A DNA stretch of 64,000 bases, taken from positions 496,017 through 560,016 of the forward strand of contig NZ_HE610717.1 of assembly GCF_000321025.1 (NCBI RefSeq), written 5' to 3'. The translations under genes and the position numbers were made by a program. Shown piece after piece: positions 24,634-32,983 of this stretch. Numbering within the stretch: position 1 is the stretch's first letter; each line of letters begins with the position of its first letter. The notes below the pieces were generated by a model. The model had not been told where the DNA came from, did no database searches, and worked only from the letters and a program-made list of their open reading frames with translations. The DNA comes from Peptoniphilus senegalensis JC140. GTDB taxonomy: Bacteria; Bacillota; Clostridia; Tissierellales; Peptoniphilaceae.

Positions 24634-25872
24634 ATGAAAAATATTTCTAAAGATATATTAAATAAATTGAAAGTAAAGTTTGTAATTCTTGGCTCTGACG
24701 AAAATGCCTATGGAATTGCTCGCATATTAAACGATAATTACGATTTGATCTCCACAGTTTTTTGTCAAAAACCACTTCCTGCCACAGATAATTCACGCAT
24801 CTTAGACAGAAAGATAATAAAAAATTTCTCCAATGATGATGTCTTTGTCTCTGAAATGATAAAATTTGCAGATGCAAATAAAGATGCAACTCTTATTACA
24901 ATTCCTTGTGGTGACGAGTATTCAAAACTCCTTTCAAATAACAAAGAAAAAATAAAAAAATATTATAAGTTCAACACGCCTTCAAGTGATTTAAACGCAA
25001 GACTAGAAAATAAAATCGACTTCTATAATTCTTGCCAAGAACTTGGCATTCCTTATCCCAAATTTGCAATAATTAATAATTCTAAGGAAATTGAAGACCT
25101 TGATCTACAGTTTCCGCTAATATTAAAACCTAATGATTCAATTTCTTATGTGAAATTATCCTTCCCCAATAAGTACAAAGTCTACACAATTTACAGCTAC
25201 GAAGAGCTAGAATCTGTTGTAAAAACAATTTACGATGACAATCATTATGAGGGCACAATGCTAGTGCAAGAATACATTCCTGGCCCTGCATCAAATCAAG
25301 CATCTTTTAATGTCTACTGCGACAAAACTGGCAAGGTTCGAATGATGGTTTACGGACAAATTCTTCTTGCAGATCCACTTCCACTTAGAATCGGAAATAA
25401 TGATGCAATATACACAAAATATATGCCCGAACTATTTGAGTTTTATAAAGAAAAACTTGAATCAATTGGCTACACTGGCTACTCAAATATAGATTTAAAA
25501 TACGATCCTCGAGATAACACTTATAAGGCCTTTGAAATGAACTTGAGACTTCCACAAAGTCATTACTTTATGGCAGCAGGAGGAGTTAATGTATTAGACT
25601 TTTATATAAGAGACCTTTTAGATTTAGGCTTTGAAGAAGAAGTTTACTATCACAAAGAAACATCAAAAATTTGGATGAACGCTCATCCAAAACTTTTAAA
25701 AGAATACACTGACAAAAAATATCACAAGACAATTGATGAGCTTTTAAAAAATGGTTACGAGTTCACAATTAACAACAAAAAAGACTTTAGCTTTAGTCGA
25801 AAAAAAACTTATTTAAAGAGAAAATACGGCTCAATAAAACATTACAAGATGTACTATAAATTAGAAAAGTAA
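24634..25872 (+). CDS. ATP-grasp carboxylate-amine ligase (D-aspartate ligase-like)
   Basis: About 412 residues. An N-terminal Rossmann-like part (KVKFVILGSDENAYGIARIL) is followed by the ATP-grasp fold: QFPLILKPNDSISYV near 165-179, MLVQEYIPGP near 203-212, and the metal-binding end FEMNLRLPQSHYFM near 305-318. The fold joins a carboxylate to an amine with ATP. Similar proteins include D-aspartate ligase of Enterococcus and capsule-type ligases. Because peptidoglycan in the suspected family often has D-Asp or D-Glu bridges, a cross-bridge role is a fair guess but unproven. GGAG precedes the ATG at 24634. A TATAAT at 24577-24582 is the likely promoter. Confidence 0.85.
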   Translation: MKNISKDILNKLKVKFVILGSDENAYGIARILNDNYDLISTVFCQKPLPATDNSRILDRKIIKNFSNDDVFVSEMIKFADANKDATLITIPCGDEYSKLLSNNKEKIKKYYKFNTPSSDLNARLENKIDFYNSCQELGIPYPKFAIINNSKEIEDLDLQFPLILKPNDSISYVKLSFPNKYKVYTIYSYEELESVVKTIYDDNHYEGTMLVQEYIPGPASNQASFNVYCDKTGKVRMMVYGQILLADPLPLRIGNNDAIYTKYMPELFEFYKEKLESIGYTGYSNIDLKYDPRDNTYKAFEMNLRLPQSHYFMAAGGVNVLDFYIRDLLDLGFEEEVYYHKETSKIWMNAHPKLLKEYTDKKYHKTIDELLKNGYEFTINNKKDFSFSRKKTYLKRKYGSIKHYKMYYKLEK

Positions 25873-25932
25873 TTTAACAAATGAGATATAACCATTCTTC
25901 GTGACTGATTCTTTCATATTTTAAGAATAAAA

Positions 25933-25965
25933 AAAGTTGTGAATAAACACAACTTTAATTTTATT
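25933..25965 (+). terminator. Terminator after the ATP-grasp gene
   Basis: AAAGTTGTG and CACAACTTT (9 bp) around AATAAA, followed by T-rich TTTAATTTTATTT-like sequence. A-rich sequence before it makes it partly bidirectional. Confidence 0.75.
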
Positions 25966-26061
25966 TAATCTTTAATTAAATTTTATAATTAATTTAGAAT
26001 TGTTCTTGTTAATTTTTTTTCAAAAAAATATTGTATCAAAAAAACGAGGATTTAGGGGCTT

Positions 26062-26247
26062 TTATTTTAGGATATTAAGTATTTTGTCACAGGATTTTTT
26101 AATATCTTCATTAAAAACTTTATAAAAAATTTTGTCCTTTTTTATAGAGTAATTGGTGTCATAGTATTTTATTATCAAGTCTTTAATTATAAGAAGACTT
26201 ATGTAAAGTATAATCCTTGCTGGGTAAGGTAAAAGCTTAGATAAATG
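26062..26247 (-). pseudogene. Start-less 61-codon frame, possible C-terminal gene remnant
   Basis: On the minus strand a frame open from a TAG to the TAA at 26062-26064 reads 61 residues without a start codon. It begins HLSKLLPYPARIILYISLLI and ends NEDIKKSCDKILNILK: a hydrophobic segment, then a lysine-rich helical tail that looks protein-like. I do not recognise it. It could be the last part of a decayed gene whose front was lost, or chance in AT-rich DNA. Confidence 0.3.
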
Positions 26248-26302
26248 CTAATTTAGGACTAAAAGGAAATAGATTAAGCCTTATTAAAAGTTCTATTTTA
26301 TA

Positions 26303-26350
26303 TTAAAGGGGATAGAGGCAAACCTAAATACTTGCGTCTATCCCCTTTAA
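26303..26350. repeat. Long palindrome downstream of the vWA gene
   Basis: TTAAAGGGGATAGA and TCTATCCCCTTTAA pair over 14 bp; after one G-G mismatch, GCAA/TTGC add four more pairs around a 10-base loop. The stem is G/C-rich against an AT-rich background. Neither side has a good T-run, so it is an atypical terminator for the vWA gene or a remnant of a mobile element end. Confidence 0.7.
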
Positions 26351-26387
26351 CAAGTTCCCCAAAAACAAAGCAGGTCTTTAATTATTT

Positions 26388-27032
26388 TTATCTTTTGCCT
26401 CCTCTATTTTCGTAGTCTTCAGTAATTTCGTCCTTCCAGTGTTTGTCGATTCTTCCTTTGTTTCTTCTTACATAGCTTATGGCATCGCCTATGACTCTGT
26501 AGTTTAGTTCTGTGCCTTTTTCGTCGCTGTGATAGTTTACCGCCATTTCTCTTCTTATGCCAAATTTTTCTCCTTCTCCTTCTGCGTCTATGTTTGCACC
26601 TAAGAAGATAAATTCCCAGCCATACTTCTCTCTTTGCTTGGTGATTAGTCTTTTTACTTCTCTGTAACCGTACCTTCTGCTGGCATTTTCCATACCGTCT
26701 GTGGTGATTACAAATAATGTCTTATCTGGCACATCTTCTTTGCGAGCATACTTATGAATATTTCCAATGTGTTTTATGGCTCCTCCCACTGCATCAAGTA
26801 GTGCGGTGCAGCCTTCTACATAGTATTCTTCCTCTGTCAGCTTTGCTACGTCTTTTATGGACACTCTGTCGTGTATCACTTTACTTTCTTCGTTAAATAA
26901 TATTGTGGAGACATAGGCTTCTCCCGCTTCTTTTTTTTGCCTTTCGATCATTGAGTTAAATCCACCTATTGTGTCCTTTTCCAAGCCTTCCATTGAGCCA
27001 CTCTTATCTAATATAAATACAAGTTCTATCAT
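26388..27032 (-). CDS. von Willebrand factor A domain protein (soluble)
   Basis: A 214-residue cytoplasmic vWA protein. The metal-ion-dependent adhesion site is complete: DKSGSM at about 9-14, a threonine in GCTALLDA near 74-81 and TTDGMEN near 109-115. It has no signal peptide or membrane segment. Such free vWA proteins resemble TerY-like modules that bind partners in stress or phage-related systems. It follows the macro-domain gene on the same strand with about 70 bases between. It is more G/C-rich than its surroundings and may be acquired. A GGGGAT site precedes the ATG. Confidence 0.88.
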   Translation of the reverse strand: MIELVFILDKSGSMEGLEKDTIGGFNSMIERQKKEAGEAYVSTILFNEESKVIHDRVSIKDVAKLTEEEYYVEGCTALLDAVGGAIKHIGNIHKYARKEDVPDKTLFVITTDGMENASRRYGYREVKRLITKQREKYGWEFIFLGANIDAEGEGEKFGIRREMAVNYHSDEKGTELNYRVIGDAISYVRRNKGRIDKHWKDEITEDYENRGGKR

Positions 27033-27103
27033 TTTTATCCCCTCTTTCTTTTACTATATTGTAAAAAAACAAGAAGACATTTAGGTCACTTCCAAGGCGA
27101 CAT

Positions 27104-28087
27104 TTATCCTCCAATTAAAGCTTGGTCAAAGGCAAACAAGACTTCGTTTATTTCAAAGATGTTGTAATTTTTTCTTTCGATAAAATACTCAATTATTACG
27201 TCAAATTTGCTGCTTCTTGTGAGGGCATAGCCTGCTTTTCCTATTAAATCTTCCATCTCATCCTTGTTCAATTCCAATGCCAAGGCAAAGGCTATTGCTG
27301 TGTTCTTTGAGGGGCGATAGTCGGGATTGTTTTTGATTTTGGAAAAAAGCTTCCTGTCAATATTTGCCTTTTTATAAACTTCAGGGTCCGTCTTGCCGGA
27401 CTTGTCTATGAGTCTTAATAAGGTCTTGGAGAATCCTTCATCCAAATTTTTTAAAATGTCCTCTATACTTTCACTGTCTTGTATAAAAGTTGCCATCTTG
27501 TCAGCCTCAAAATTATATTTTCTATAAAATGAGCCTATGTATTCTTCATTTATTTTTTCTTCTACGTAGTTTTCTGAAATATATTCTTTTACCGACTGAA
27601 AGAGTTTTTTTGACAATGAAAAGGCGTCCTTTGAAAAGACTACAAGGTAGATGTGCATTTCGTTTTTTAATAAAAATTCGCTCACTTCTTTAATGACACT
27701 TTGAAGCGCCAAGTCATTTGGATATCCACAGGTTCCTGTTCCGATCAAAGGCATGGCTATGGAGTCGCAGCCCTTTTCTTTTGCCAAGTTTAAAGAGTTT
27801 TTAATGCAGGCTGAAAGTATTTCTCCTTCTCCCTTATATCCACCTTCCCAAGATGGAGTTGAAGTGTGGATTACATATTTTGCCTTTAAATTATATGCAG
27901 ACGTAATAAAGGCTTTGCCAAAGGGTATGTCGCCGATCTTCTTTCTTGCAATGAGAAGTTTCGACCCTGCACCTTTGTAGATCTCACTATCTACTCCACC
28001 ACCTATTATAGGCTTAGGGTTTGCCGTATTTACAATTGCATCCACTTTTATATTCACTATGTTGTTCCTCACTATTTCAAATGGCAT
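27104..28087 (-). CDS. Macro-domain protein with C-terminal helix-turn-helix-like region
   Basis: About 327 residues. Residues 1-165 are a macro domain of the ADP-ribose-binding type: VDAIVNTANPKPIIGGGVDSEIYKGAG (about 15-41), then SIAMPLIGTGTCGYPNDLAL (about 119-138). Such domains bind or remove ADP-ribose. After a linker, residues about 240-300 resemble an XRE-like helix-turn-helix (KLFSKIKNNP, PSKNTAIAFALALELNKDEMEDLIGKAGYAL). The ATG at 28087 is chosen because GGAG lies eight bases before it; the longer frame to 28144 has no such site. It is upstream of the vWA gene and probably cotranscribed. Possible roles are reversal of ADP-ribosylation or NAD-derived signalling. Confidence 0.87.
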   Translation of the reverse strand: MPFEIVRNNIVNIKVDAIVNTANPKPIIGGGVDSEIYKGAGSKLLIARKKIGDIPFGKAFITSAYNLKAKYVIHTSTPSWEGGYKGEGEILSACIKNSLNLAKEKGCDSIAMPLIGTGTCGYPNDLALQSVIKEVSEFLLKNEMHIYLVVFSKDAFSLSKKLFQSVKEYISENYVEEKINEEYIGSFYRKYNFEADKMATFIQDSESIEDILKNLDEGFSKTLLRLIDKSGKTDPEVYKKANIDRKLFSKIKNNPDYRPSKNTAIAFALALELNKDEMEDLIGKAGYALTRSSKFDVIIEYFIERKNYNIFEINEVLFAFDQALIGG

Positions 28088-28245
28088 TACTAACTCCTTT
28101 CTATATTTCATAAAAGTGTGTGAATTTTTGGTGTGCCTAGACAATATAGAAGATACTTAAGCTCCCTCTTGGGTATTCATAATTAGACCGAGGTGCGTGT
28201 ATCTATCACTTAAAAATATTCCCAATATCAACAACACTCCCAAAT

Positions 28246-28281
28246 AAAAAAGCCTATGAATTTAAACTCATAGACTTTTTT
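28246..28281 (-). terminator. Terminator of the TAXI-TRAP operon
   Basis: Read leftward, AAAAAAG-CTATGA and TCATAG-CTTTTTT pair with one G-U that exists only on the minus strand, around an 8-base loop. It lies 85 bases after the permease stop. Confidence 0.8.
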
Positions 28282-28365
28282 CACTTAAAGACTCCCTAAA
28301 TCAGTTTTCTAAAATCCCTAATTCAATAAGCCTTTTTCCTCGTCTTTTTTTATAAATCATTAAAT

Positions 28366-30384
28366 TCAGTCTTCTTTTAAAAGATTATCTTCTTTTACAT
28401 CGGAATGCTTGTCTTTTTTGTTGATTAGTTTTTGATATAGTACAATTAGTACAAGAGCACCTATACCTACCAAGTCTGTTAATGTTGCACTGTCAATTAG
28501 AAGAAATGCCGCAACAAAAGCTATCAATCTTAATATAATAGGAAGAGGTTTTAATAAATACCCTTCTACAGCCGCAGCAATTAAAGTTACTCCTATTGAA
28601 GCTGTTAATACAACTTGTATCCCATCTAAAAATCCAGTACCTTCAAGTAAGAGTTTTCCATTGAAAACAAACATAAATGGAATAATGAATCCACCCAATG
28701 CCAATTTTACCGAAGCAATACCTGTCTTCATAGGATTTCCGCCGGAAAGACCTGCAGCCGCAAAAGACGCCAAGGCAACAGGTGGAGTTAAATTAGCAAA
28801 CATTGCGAAGTAAAAGCAGAATAGGTGGGCTGACAATGCAGGAACTCCCAATTCCACCAAAGCAGGAGCTGCAATAGTTGCCGTAATCAAGTATGAAGGA
28901 ATAGAAGGTAATCCCATTCCAAGAATCATACAAGTAACCATTGTAAATAGCAATGTTAAGAAAATACTTTGTTGACCTATTCTAATAATTGTTGAGGCAA
29001 CATTAAGAGCAAATCCAGTTTGAGCAGCCACACCAACAATAATGCCTACACAGGCACAGGCAATAGCCACACTGACAGTGGACTTAGCTCCTGCAGCAAA
29101 GGCTTCTGCCAAATCTTTTAAGCTCATACGACTGATTGGTCTTAATTGAGCGATGATAATAGTTACCACAATTGTCCAGAATGCACTTACAATAACTGTT
29201 TTACCACTAAAAATAAGCATGTACAATAGAAATATTATAGGAATCAACAAATGACCCCTCTCTCTCATAACTTGACCTGCTTTAGGTAACTCCTCTTTTG
29301 GGATACCCTTTAAGTTTAGTTTTTGTGCTCTCATTTGAACTTGAATAATTATACCTAAATAATAAATAAGAGCAGGAAGCACTGCCGCCCTAATAATTAC
29401 AGGATATTTAACTCCCAAAGTTTCTGCCATAACAAAGGCAGCCGCTCCCATAATTGGAGGTAACAACTGTCCTCCAACAGAGGCAGTAGCTTCAACAGCA
29501 CCAGCAAACTCTTTGGAATAACCGGTTTTTTTCATTAAAGGTATGGTAAAAGTACCAGTTGTAACAACATTAGCTACAGCAGAACCGTTAATTGAACCTA
29601 AAAATCCTGATGCTAATACTGCAACCTTGGCAGGACCTCCCATAGTATGTCCAGCTAAAGCGTTGGCAATGTCATTAAAAAATTGACCCATTCCACATTT
29701 ATTCATTACTTCTCCAAAAATAATAAATAAAACAATAAATGTAGAAGATACTTTTACTGACGTTCCATAAATCCCTGAAATGTCCATAGTTAAATACTGT
29801 GCTATTCTTTCCCAACTATAGCCTCTATGTCTGAAAACTCCTGGAAACTGTCTTCCAAAAAGTCCGTACAATAAAAATAGAATAGCTAAAATTGTCAAAG
29901 CTGGTCCACTAATTCTTCGTGAACATTCTAATACTAAAAAAATTAAAATTGTTCCCATAACCATATCTAAAGTTGTGGGCATAAATCCTGTAGCTGTCCA
30001 TGGTAAATATCTAATAAAAACATAAATCGGCATGGCAGCTGATAATATAATCAAAATCCAATCATAAATCGGTATCGATTTACGCGTTGAATTCTTTGTT
30101 GTAGGATATAAACTAAATCCCAAAATTAAAACCAAACCAACATGAATAGCATGGTGTTTAATATTAACCATTTGCAAAAAGCGAACTCCCGATGCATAAC
30201 CCATATGATATAAAGTAAAGAAAATACTCAAATAAAAAATAATTTTAGTTAAACTTTTTGCATCAAAGTTTCTTGTTCGAGACTCTTTATCAAATTTTTC
30301 CATAATCTCTGCACCTTTTTTTTCATCAATTGGTGCAACTGATTCATAGCCCTGATTTTTATTTAATTCTTCATACAATTCCAA
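28366..30384 (-). CDS. TRAP transporter fused permease (DctQ-DctM, 4TM/12TM type)
   Basis: A 672-residue membrane protein with about 16 to 18 helices. The N-terminal section (about 45-160) is the small DctQ-like part; the remainder is the large DctM-like part, with GEVMNKCGMGQFFND, GGPAKVAVLASGFLGSINGSAVANV (about 248-272) and MGLPSIPSYLITATIAAPAL near 490-509. Such fusions work with TAXI-type binding proteins and use ion gradients. The start is a TTG, at 30384 or two codons later (30378), after AAAGAGGTG; no in-frame ATG is near. It overlaps the DUF1850 gene by 22 bases. Substrate unknown; glutamate or other carboxylates are common for the class. Confidence 0.93.
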   Translation of the reverse strand: MELYEELNKNQGYESVAPIDEKKGAEIMEKFDKESRTRNFDAKSLTKIIFYLSIFFTLYHMGYASGVRFLQMVNIKHHAIHVGLVLILGFSLYPTTKNSTRKSIPIYDWILIILSAAMPIYVFIRYLPWTATGFMPTTLDMVMGTILIFLVLECSRRISGPALTILAILFLLYGLFGRQFPGVFRHRGYSWERIAQYLTMDISGIYGTSVKVSSTFIVLFIIFGEVMNKCGMGQFFNDIANALAGHTMGGPAKVAVLASGFLGSINGSAVANVVTTGTFTIPLMKKTGYSKEFAGAVEATASVGGQLLPPIMGAAAFVMAETLGVKYPVIIRAAVLPALIYYLGIIIQVQMRAQKLNLKGIPKEELPKAGQVMRERGHLLIPIIFLLYMLIFSGKTVIVSAFWTIVVTIIIAQLRPISRMSLKDLAEAFAAGAKSTVSVAIACACVGIIVGVAAQTGFALNVASTIIRIGQQSIFLTLLFTMVTCMILGMGLPSIPSYLITATIAAPALVELGVPALSAHLFCFYFAMFANLTPPVALASFAAAGLSGGNPMKTGIASVKLALGGFIIPFMFVFNGKLLLEGTGFLDGIQVVLTASIGVTLIAAAVEGYLLKPLPIILRLIAFVAAFLLIDSATLTDLVGIGALVLIVLYQKLINKKDKHSDVKEDNLLKED

Positions 30385-30869
30385 ACACCTCTTTTCTCTT
30401 CAATTACAGCACCTACTAAACTAGCATTTGGCAAAGATCTAAAATCAAAAATAACTCTCTTGTTCAAGGTTAAATTTTTCATATATACATTATGTGTAAG
30501 CCATTTCAATTCGTCAAATCGTGAATCAATATCTTCCATCCAAACAAGCCCGTTTTCAATTTTCGTAGGTACATCCATTTCAGCAGGAATTCCGGCTCCA
30601 TATCCTGCAACTGCAATTTTTTTTAATAAAAAATAGTCATCTGTAACTCGATAATATTCAAACCACGGAATATGTTCAAAGGAATGTTCAATTTCCAAAC
30701 ATAACATATCACCTTCTTGAACTTCTTCACTTAAAAATACGACCTCACTTCTGCGGTCATAAATTTTCAAATACTTTTTTTTTGGATATCCAAAAAAAAT
30801 ACTTAAAAAAATAATTAAAATAATTCCATAGATTATTTTTCTTTTTGACTTTATTTTAAATATTTTCAT
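30363..30869 (-). CDS. DUF1850 protein of the TAXI-TRAP locus
   Basis: A 168-residue protein with one N-terminal membrane segment (about 11-27) and an outside part. The section LCLEIEHSFEHIPWFEYYRV (about 56-75) is the DUF1850 motif. DUF1850 genes are regularly found between TAXI binding proteins and fused TRAP permeases, as here, so an accessory role in the transporter is likely. It overlaps the permease gene by 22 bases. The ribosome site is weak, and a hairpin lies between it and the binding-protein gene. Confidence 0.88.
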   Translation of the reverse strand: MKIFKIKSKRKIIYGIILIIFLSIFFGYPKKKYLKIYDRRSEVVFLSEEVQEGDMLCLEIEHSFEHIPWFEYYRVTDDYFLLKKIAVAGYGAGIPAEMDVPTKIENGLVWMEDIDSRFDELKWLTHNVYMKNLTLNKRVIFDFRSLPNASLVGAVIEEKRGVWNCMKN

Positions 30870-30897
30870 GTTTTTTGCCTTTTTAAAGATCCATAAT

Positions 30898-30929
30898 TTA
30901 TAAAAAGGCGAAAACTCGCCTTTTTATAA
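30898..30929 (-). terminator. Intra-operon hairpin between TAXI and DUF1850 genes
   Basis: TTATAAAAAGGCGA and TCGCCTTTTTATAA pair over 14 bp around a 4-base loop; the 3' side contains a T5 run. It probably ends most transcripts after the binding-protein gene and stabilises its mRNA, giving more binding protein than permease. Confidence 0.75.
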
Positions 30930-30938
30930 GCTGTAATT

Positions 30939-31976
30939 TTATTTAATATATCCGTTATCTTTCCAGAATTGTTCAGCACCTGGATGTAATGGTAACTGAA
31001 TATCATCTACACCAAAGGTAATATCTATATTCTTATCTGCCGCATTATGTGAACTCTTAATAGTGCTGATATTTTCAAAAACACCCTTCAACATATCGTA
31101 AACTACATTGTCAGGTAAATCTCCTCTAACAAGCATAATGTTATATACAAATACACCTTCAACATCTTCTTTATTGTTATATGTGTCTGCAGGTATAACC
31201 GTCTTTGCATAATAAGGATATTCTTCTACTAACTTGTCACGACCTTCTCCATCAATTGGAACAACTACCATGTCATATTGTACTCCAAGTTCCATAACTG
31301 TAGCATTAGGTAAGCCAGAAGTTACAAATACGGCATCACATTGTTTGTTTTTCATGTTTTCAATTGCTTCGCCATAAGCTAAATAATCTGGTGTAATATC
31401 ATCATAAGTAATTCCATAGGCTTCAAGAATCATACGAGCGTTAATTTCAACTCCAGAATTTGGAGCACCTACTCCAACACGTTTACCTACCAAATCTTTA
31501 ACAGATTTAATTCCAGTATCGGATGTTGTTACTAATTGAACATAATTTGGCCACAATCTCATCATAGCTCTCAAATCTTTTGCTGGTTCTTTATCTTTAT
31601 AAGCTTGAGTTCCTTGATAAGCTTGCATAACAGCGTCTTGCATAGCAATTGCAATTTCAGCATCGCCATCCAACATCAATTGAATGTTTGCTCCTGTTGC
31701 ATTTGTAGCTTCTGCCGAAGTATCATAACCATAATCTTTAAGAGCCGTTGCAAAAGCACCGCCTATAGGATAATAAATACCTGATGTTGGACCAGTTGCA
31801 ACTGTAATAAATTCTTTAGCTCTTTCCTCTGCTGTTAACCCTTTGTTATCTTTTGCTTGCTCAGTTTCTACCTTATTAGCATTTTTTTCACCTTCAGCTG
31901 ACTTTTTGTCTCCTCCACAAGCTGTTACTGAAAACAATGTTACAGTTAACATAACTAATAACAAAATTCTTTTCAT
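30939..31976 (-). CDS. TAXI family TRAP transporter solute-binding lipoprotein
   Basis: A 345-residue binding protein. The signal peptide ends in SVTAC with the lipid-attached cysteine near residue 20. The mature chain has the TAXI pattern: TVATGPTSGIYYPIGGAFATAL (residues about 56-77), SVKDLVGKRVGVGAPNSGVEINAR near 158-181 and DAVFVTSGLPNATVMEL near 213-229. It supplies ligand to the fused permease downstream. AAAGGAGG precedes the ATG. The promoter is about 220 bases upstream, leaving a long leader. Confidence 0.94.
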   Translation of the reverse strand: MKRILLLVMLTVTLFSVTACGGDKKSAEGEKNANKVETEQAKDNKGLTAEERAKEFITVATGPTSGIYYPIGGAFATALKDYGYDTSAEATNATGANIQLMLDGDAEIAIAMQDAVMQAYQGTQAYKDKEPAKDLRAMMRLWPNYVQLVTTSDTGIKSVKDLVGKRVGVGAPNSGVEINARMILEAYGITYDDITPDYLAYGEAIENMKNKQCDAVFVTSGLPNATVMELGVQYDMVVVPIDGEGRDKLVEEYPYYAKTVIPADTYNNKEDVEGVFVYNIMLVRGDLPDNVVYDMLKGVFENISTIKSSHNAADKNIDITFGVDDIQLPLHPGAEQFWKDNGYIK

Positions 31977-32193
31977 ATATGCCTCCTTTAAAAAATTTCG
32001 GTTTTCGAAAAGCTATGAATAAGCATTCCATACACCAATTAAGCTTACTGAGTGCTTTTTAAAGGTAATCCTTTTCCCTTGGCGTACTATTTTAATTGTT
32101 AGATTCGAAATACCGATGCTTAAACAGATTTTTCCTTACCCATCTTTCTTGTAGAAATGTCGGAAATACTCCGTTTAAAAAATGTAATTTAGC
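31977..32193 (-). promoter_or_regulatory. Long 5' leader of the TAXI-TRAP operon, class unknown
   Basis: About 215 bases between the predicted start point and the ATG hold no ORF with a ribosome site. Several short complementary segments are seen, such as CGGA/TCCG, AAGG/CCTT and AAGCAT with ATGCTT more than 100 bases apart. The length suggests a cis-regulatory RNA, but I could not match it to a known riboswitch motif. Confidence 0.4.
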
Positions 32194-32199
32194 ATATTA

Positions 32200-32228
32200 A
32201 TTTTATCATTTTTAACACATTAAATCAA
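32200..32228 (-). promoter_or_regulatory. Sigma-A promoter of the TAXI-TRAP operon
   Basis: TTGATT (32223-32228), a 17-base spacer and TAAAAT (32200-32205) on the minus strand. Confidence 0.7.
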
Positions 32229-32274
32229 TACAAATTTACTTTTGTATCTCCTTATTATTTTGGTTAATTGTAAT

Positions 32275-32299
32275 AAAAAACGAGGATTTTTTTTCCTCG
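32275..32299 (-). terminator. Terminator after thiN
   Basis: Read leftward, CGAGGA and TCCTCG close an A-rich loop and are followed by TTTTTT. A second weak hairpin (AGACT/AGTCT, 32308-32326) lies nearer to thiN. Together they end the rlmN-to-thiN operon. Confidence 0.8.
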
Positions 32300-32347
32300 C
32301 CTTTTTTAGACTATTTTAAACAGTCTCTTTTTTTTATTAAATTGTGT

Positions 32348-32983
32348 TTAGTCCTTAGATTTAATTATAAAGGCTGCACCAAAATTTATTTTTATTTTTG
32401 CCTTGTCGCCAAGCATTTCATTGCTTACAGCTCTACTTGGATTCATAACATTTATTTCAAGGTTCTCAACTTCATAGTAAAGTCCTTTAGTTGTGAAACT
32501 CATTTTATCGCCAGCATTTATTAGTGAAAAATATTTTTTGTCTGAACTTTCAAATTCGTACTCGCCCTCTTCGACATAAATGACTTCATTGTTATCGTCA
32601 ACAATTTTTGCAGAAACTCCCAATTTATAAAGCATTTTTAGCTTGTAAATATTTGCAAGTTCGTGATCAAGCCTTGTGCCCAAAGCACCTAATATTACAA
32701 TGTCTTTGTAGTCTTCCTCTAAAAGATAGTCAATGCAAAGTGCTGTATCCGTAAAATCTTTTTTTGCAGGAAATTTTTTTATTTCTATCTTATTTTCCTT
32801 TATATAACAAAGAGTCTCTCTATCAATAGAATCTAAATCTCCAAGGAGAAGGTCAGCTTTTAGCTCGTACTTTTTTAGAAGTTTTGCCCCTCCGTCAGCC
32901 ACTATAATAAACCTATTTATATATTTTTTGATTAATTCTTTTGAGACTTGTCTTCCACCTGAAATTAAAAGTGCCTTTTTCAT
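32348..32983 (-). CDS. thiN: Thiamine pyrophosphokinase
   Basis: A 211-residue enzyme that makes thiamine diphosphate from thiamine and ATP. The motifs FIIVADGGAKLLKK (about 25-38), LLLGDLDSID near 45-54, FPAKKDFTDTALCIDYL near 71-87 and GALGTRLDHELANI near 98-111 mark the catalytic domain; the C-terminal part binds thiamine. It overlaps rpe by four bases and ends the operon, a common place for it after rsgA-rpe in Firmicutes. Confidence 0.95.
   Translation of the reverse strand: MKKALLISGGRQVSKELIKKYINRFIIVADGGAKLLKKYELKADLLLGDLDSIDRETLCYIKENKIEIKKFPAKKDFTDTALCIDYLLEEDYKDIVILGALGTRLDHELANIYKLKMLYKLGVSAKIVDDNNEVIYVEEGEYEFESSDKKYFSLINAGDKMSFTTKGLYYEVENLEINVMNPSRAVSNEMLGDKAKIKINFGAAFIIKSKD

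Larger units (their letters stand above)
25966..26387. other. Non-coding, decayed region between convergent genes
   Basis: Very AT-rich and without an intact gene. It holds a start-less 61-codon frame on the minus strand (26062-26247) and a long palindrome (26303-26350), listed separately. Nothing else is supported. Confidence 0.6.

Noticed and set aside
32281..32326. Second hairpin AGACT/AGTCT as a plus-strand terminator
   Set aside because: There is no plus-strand gene to the left that it could serve; kept only as a helper of the thiN terminator.
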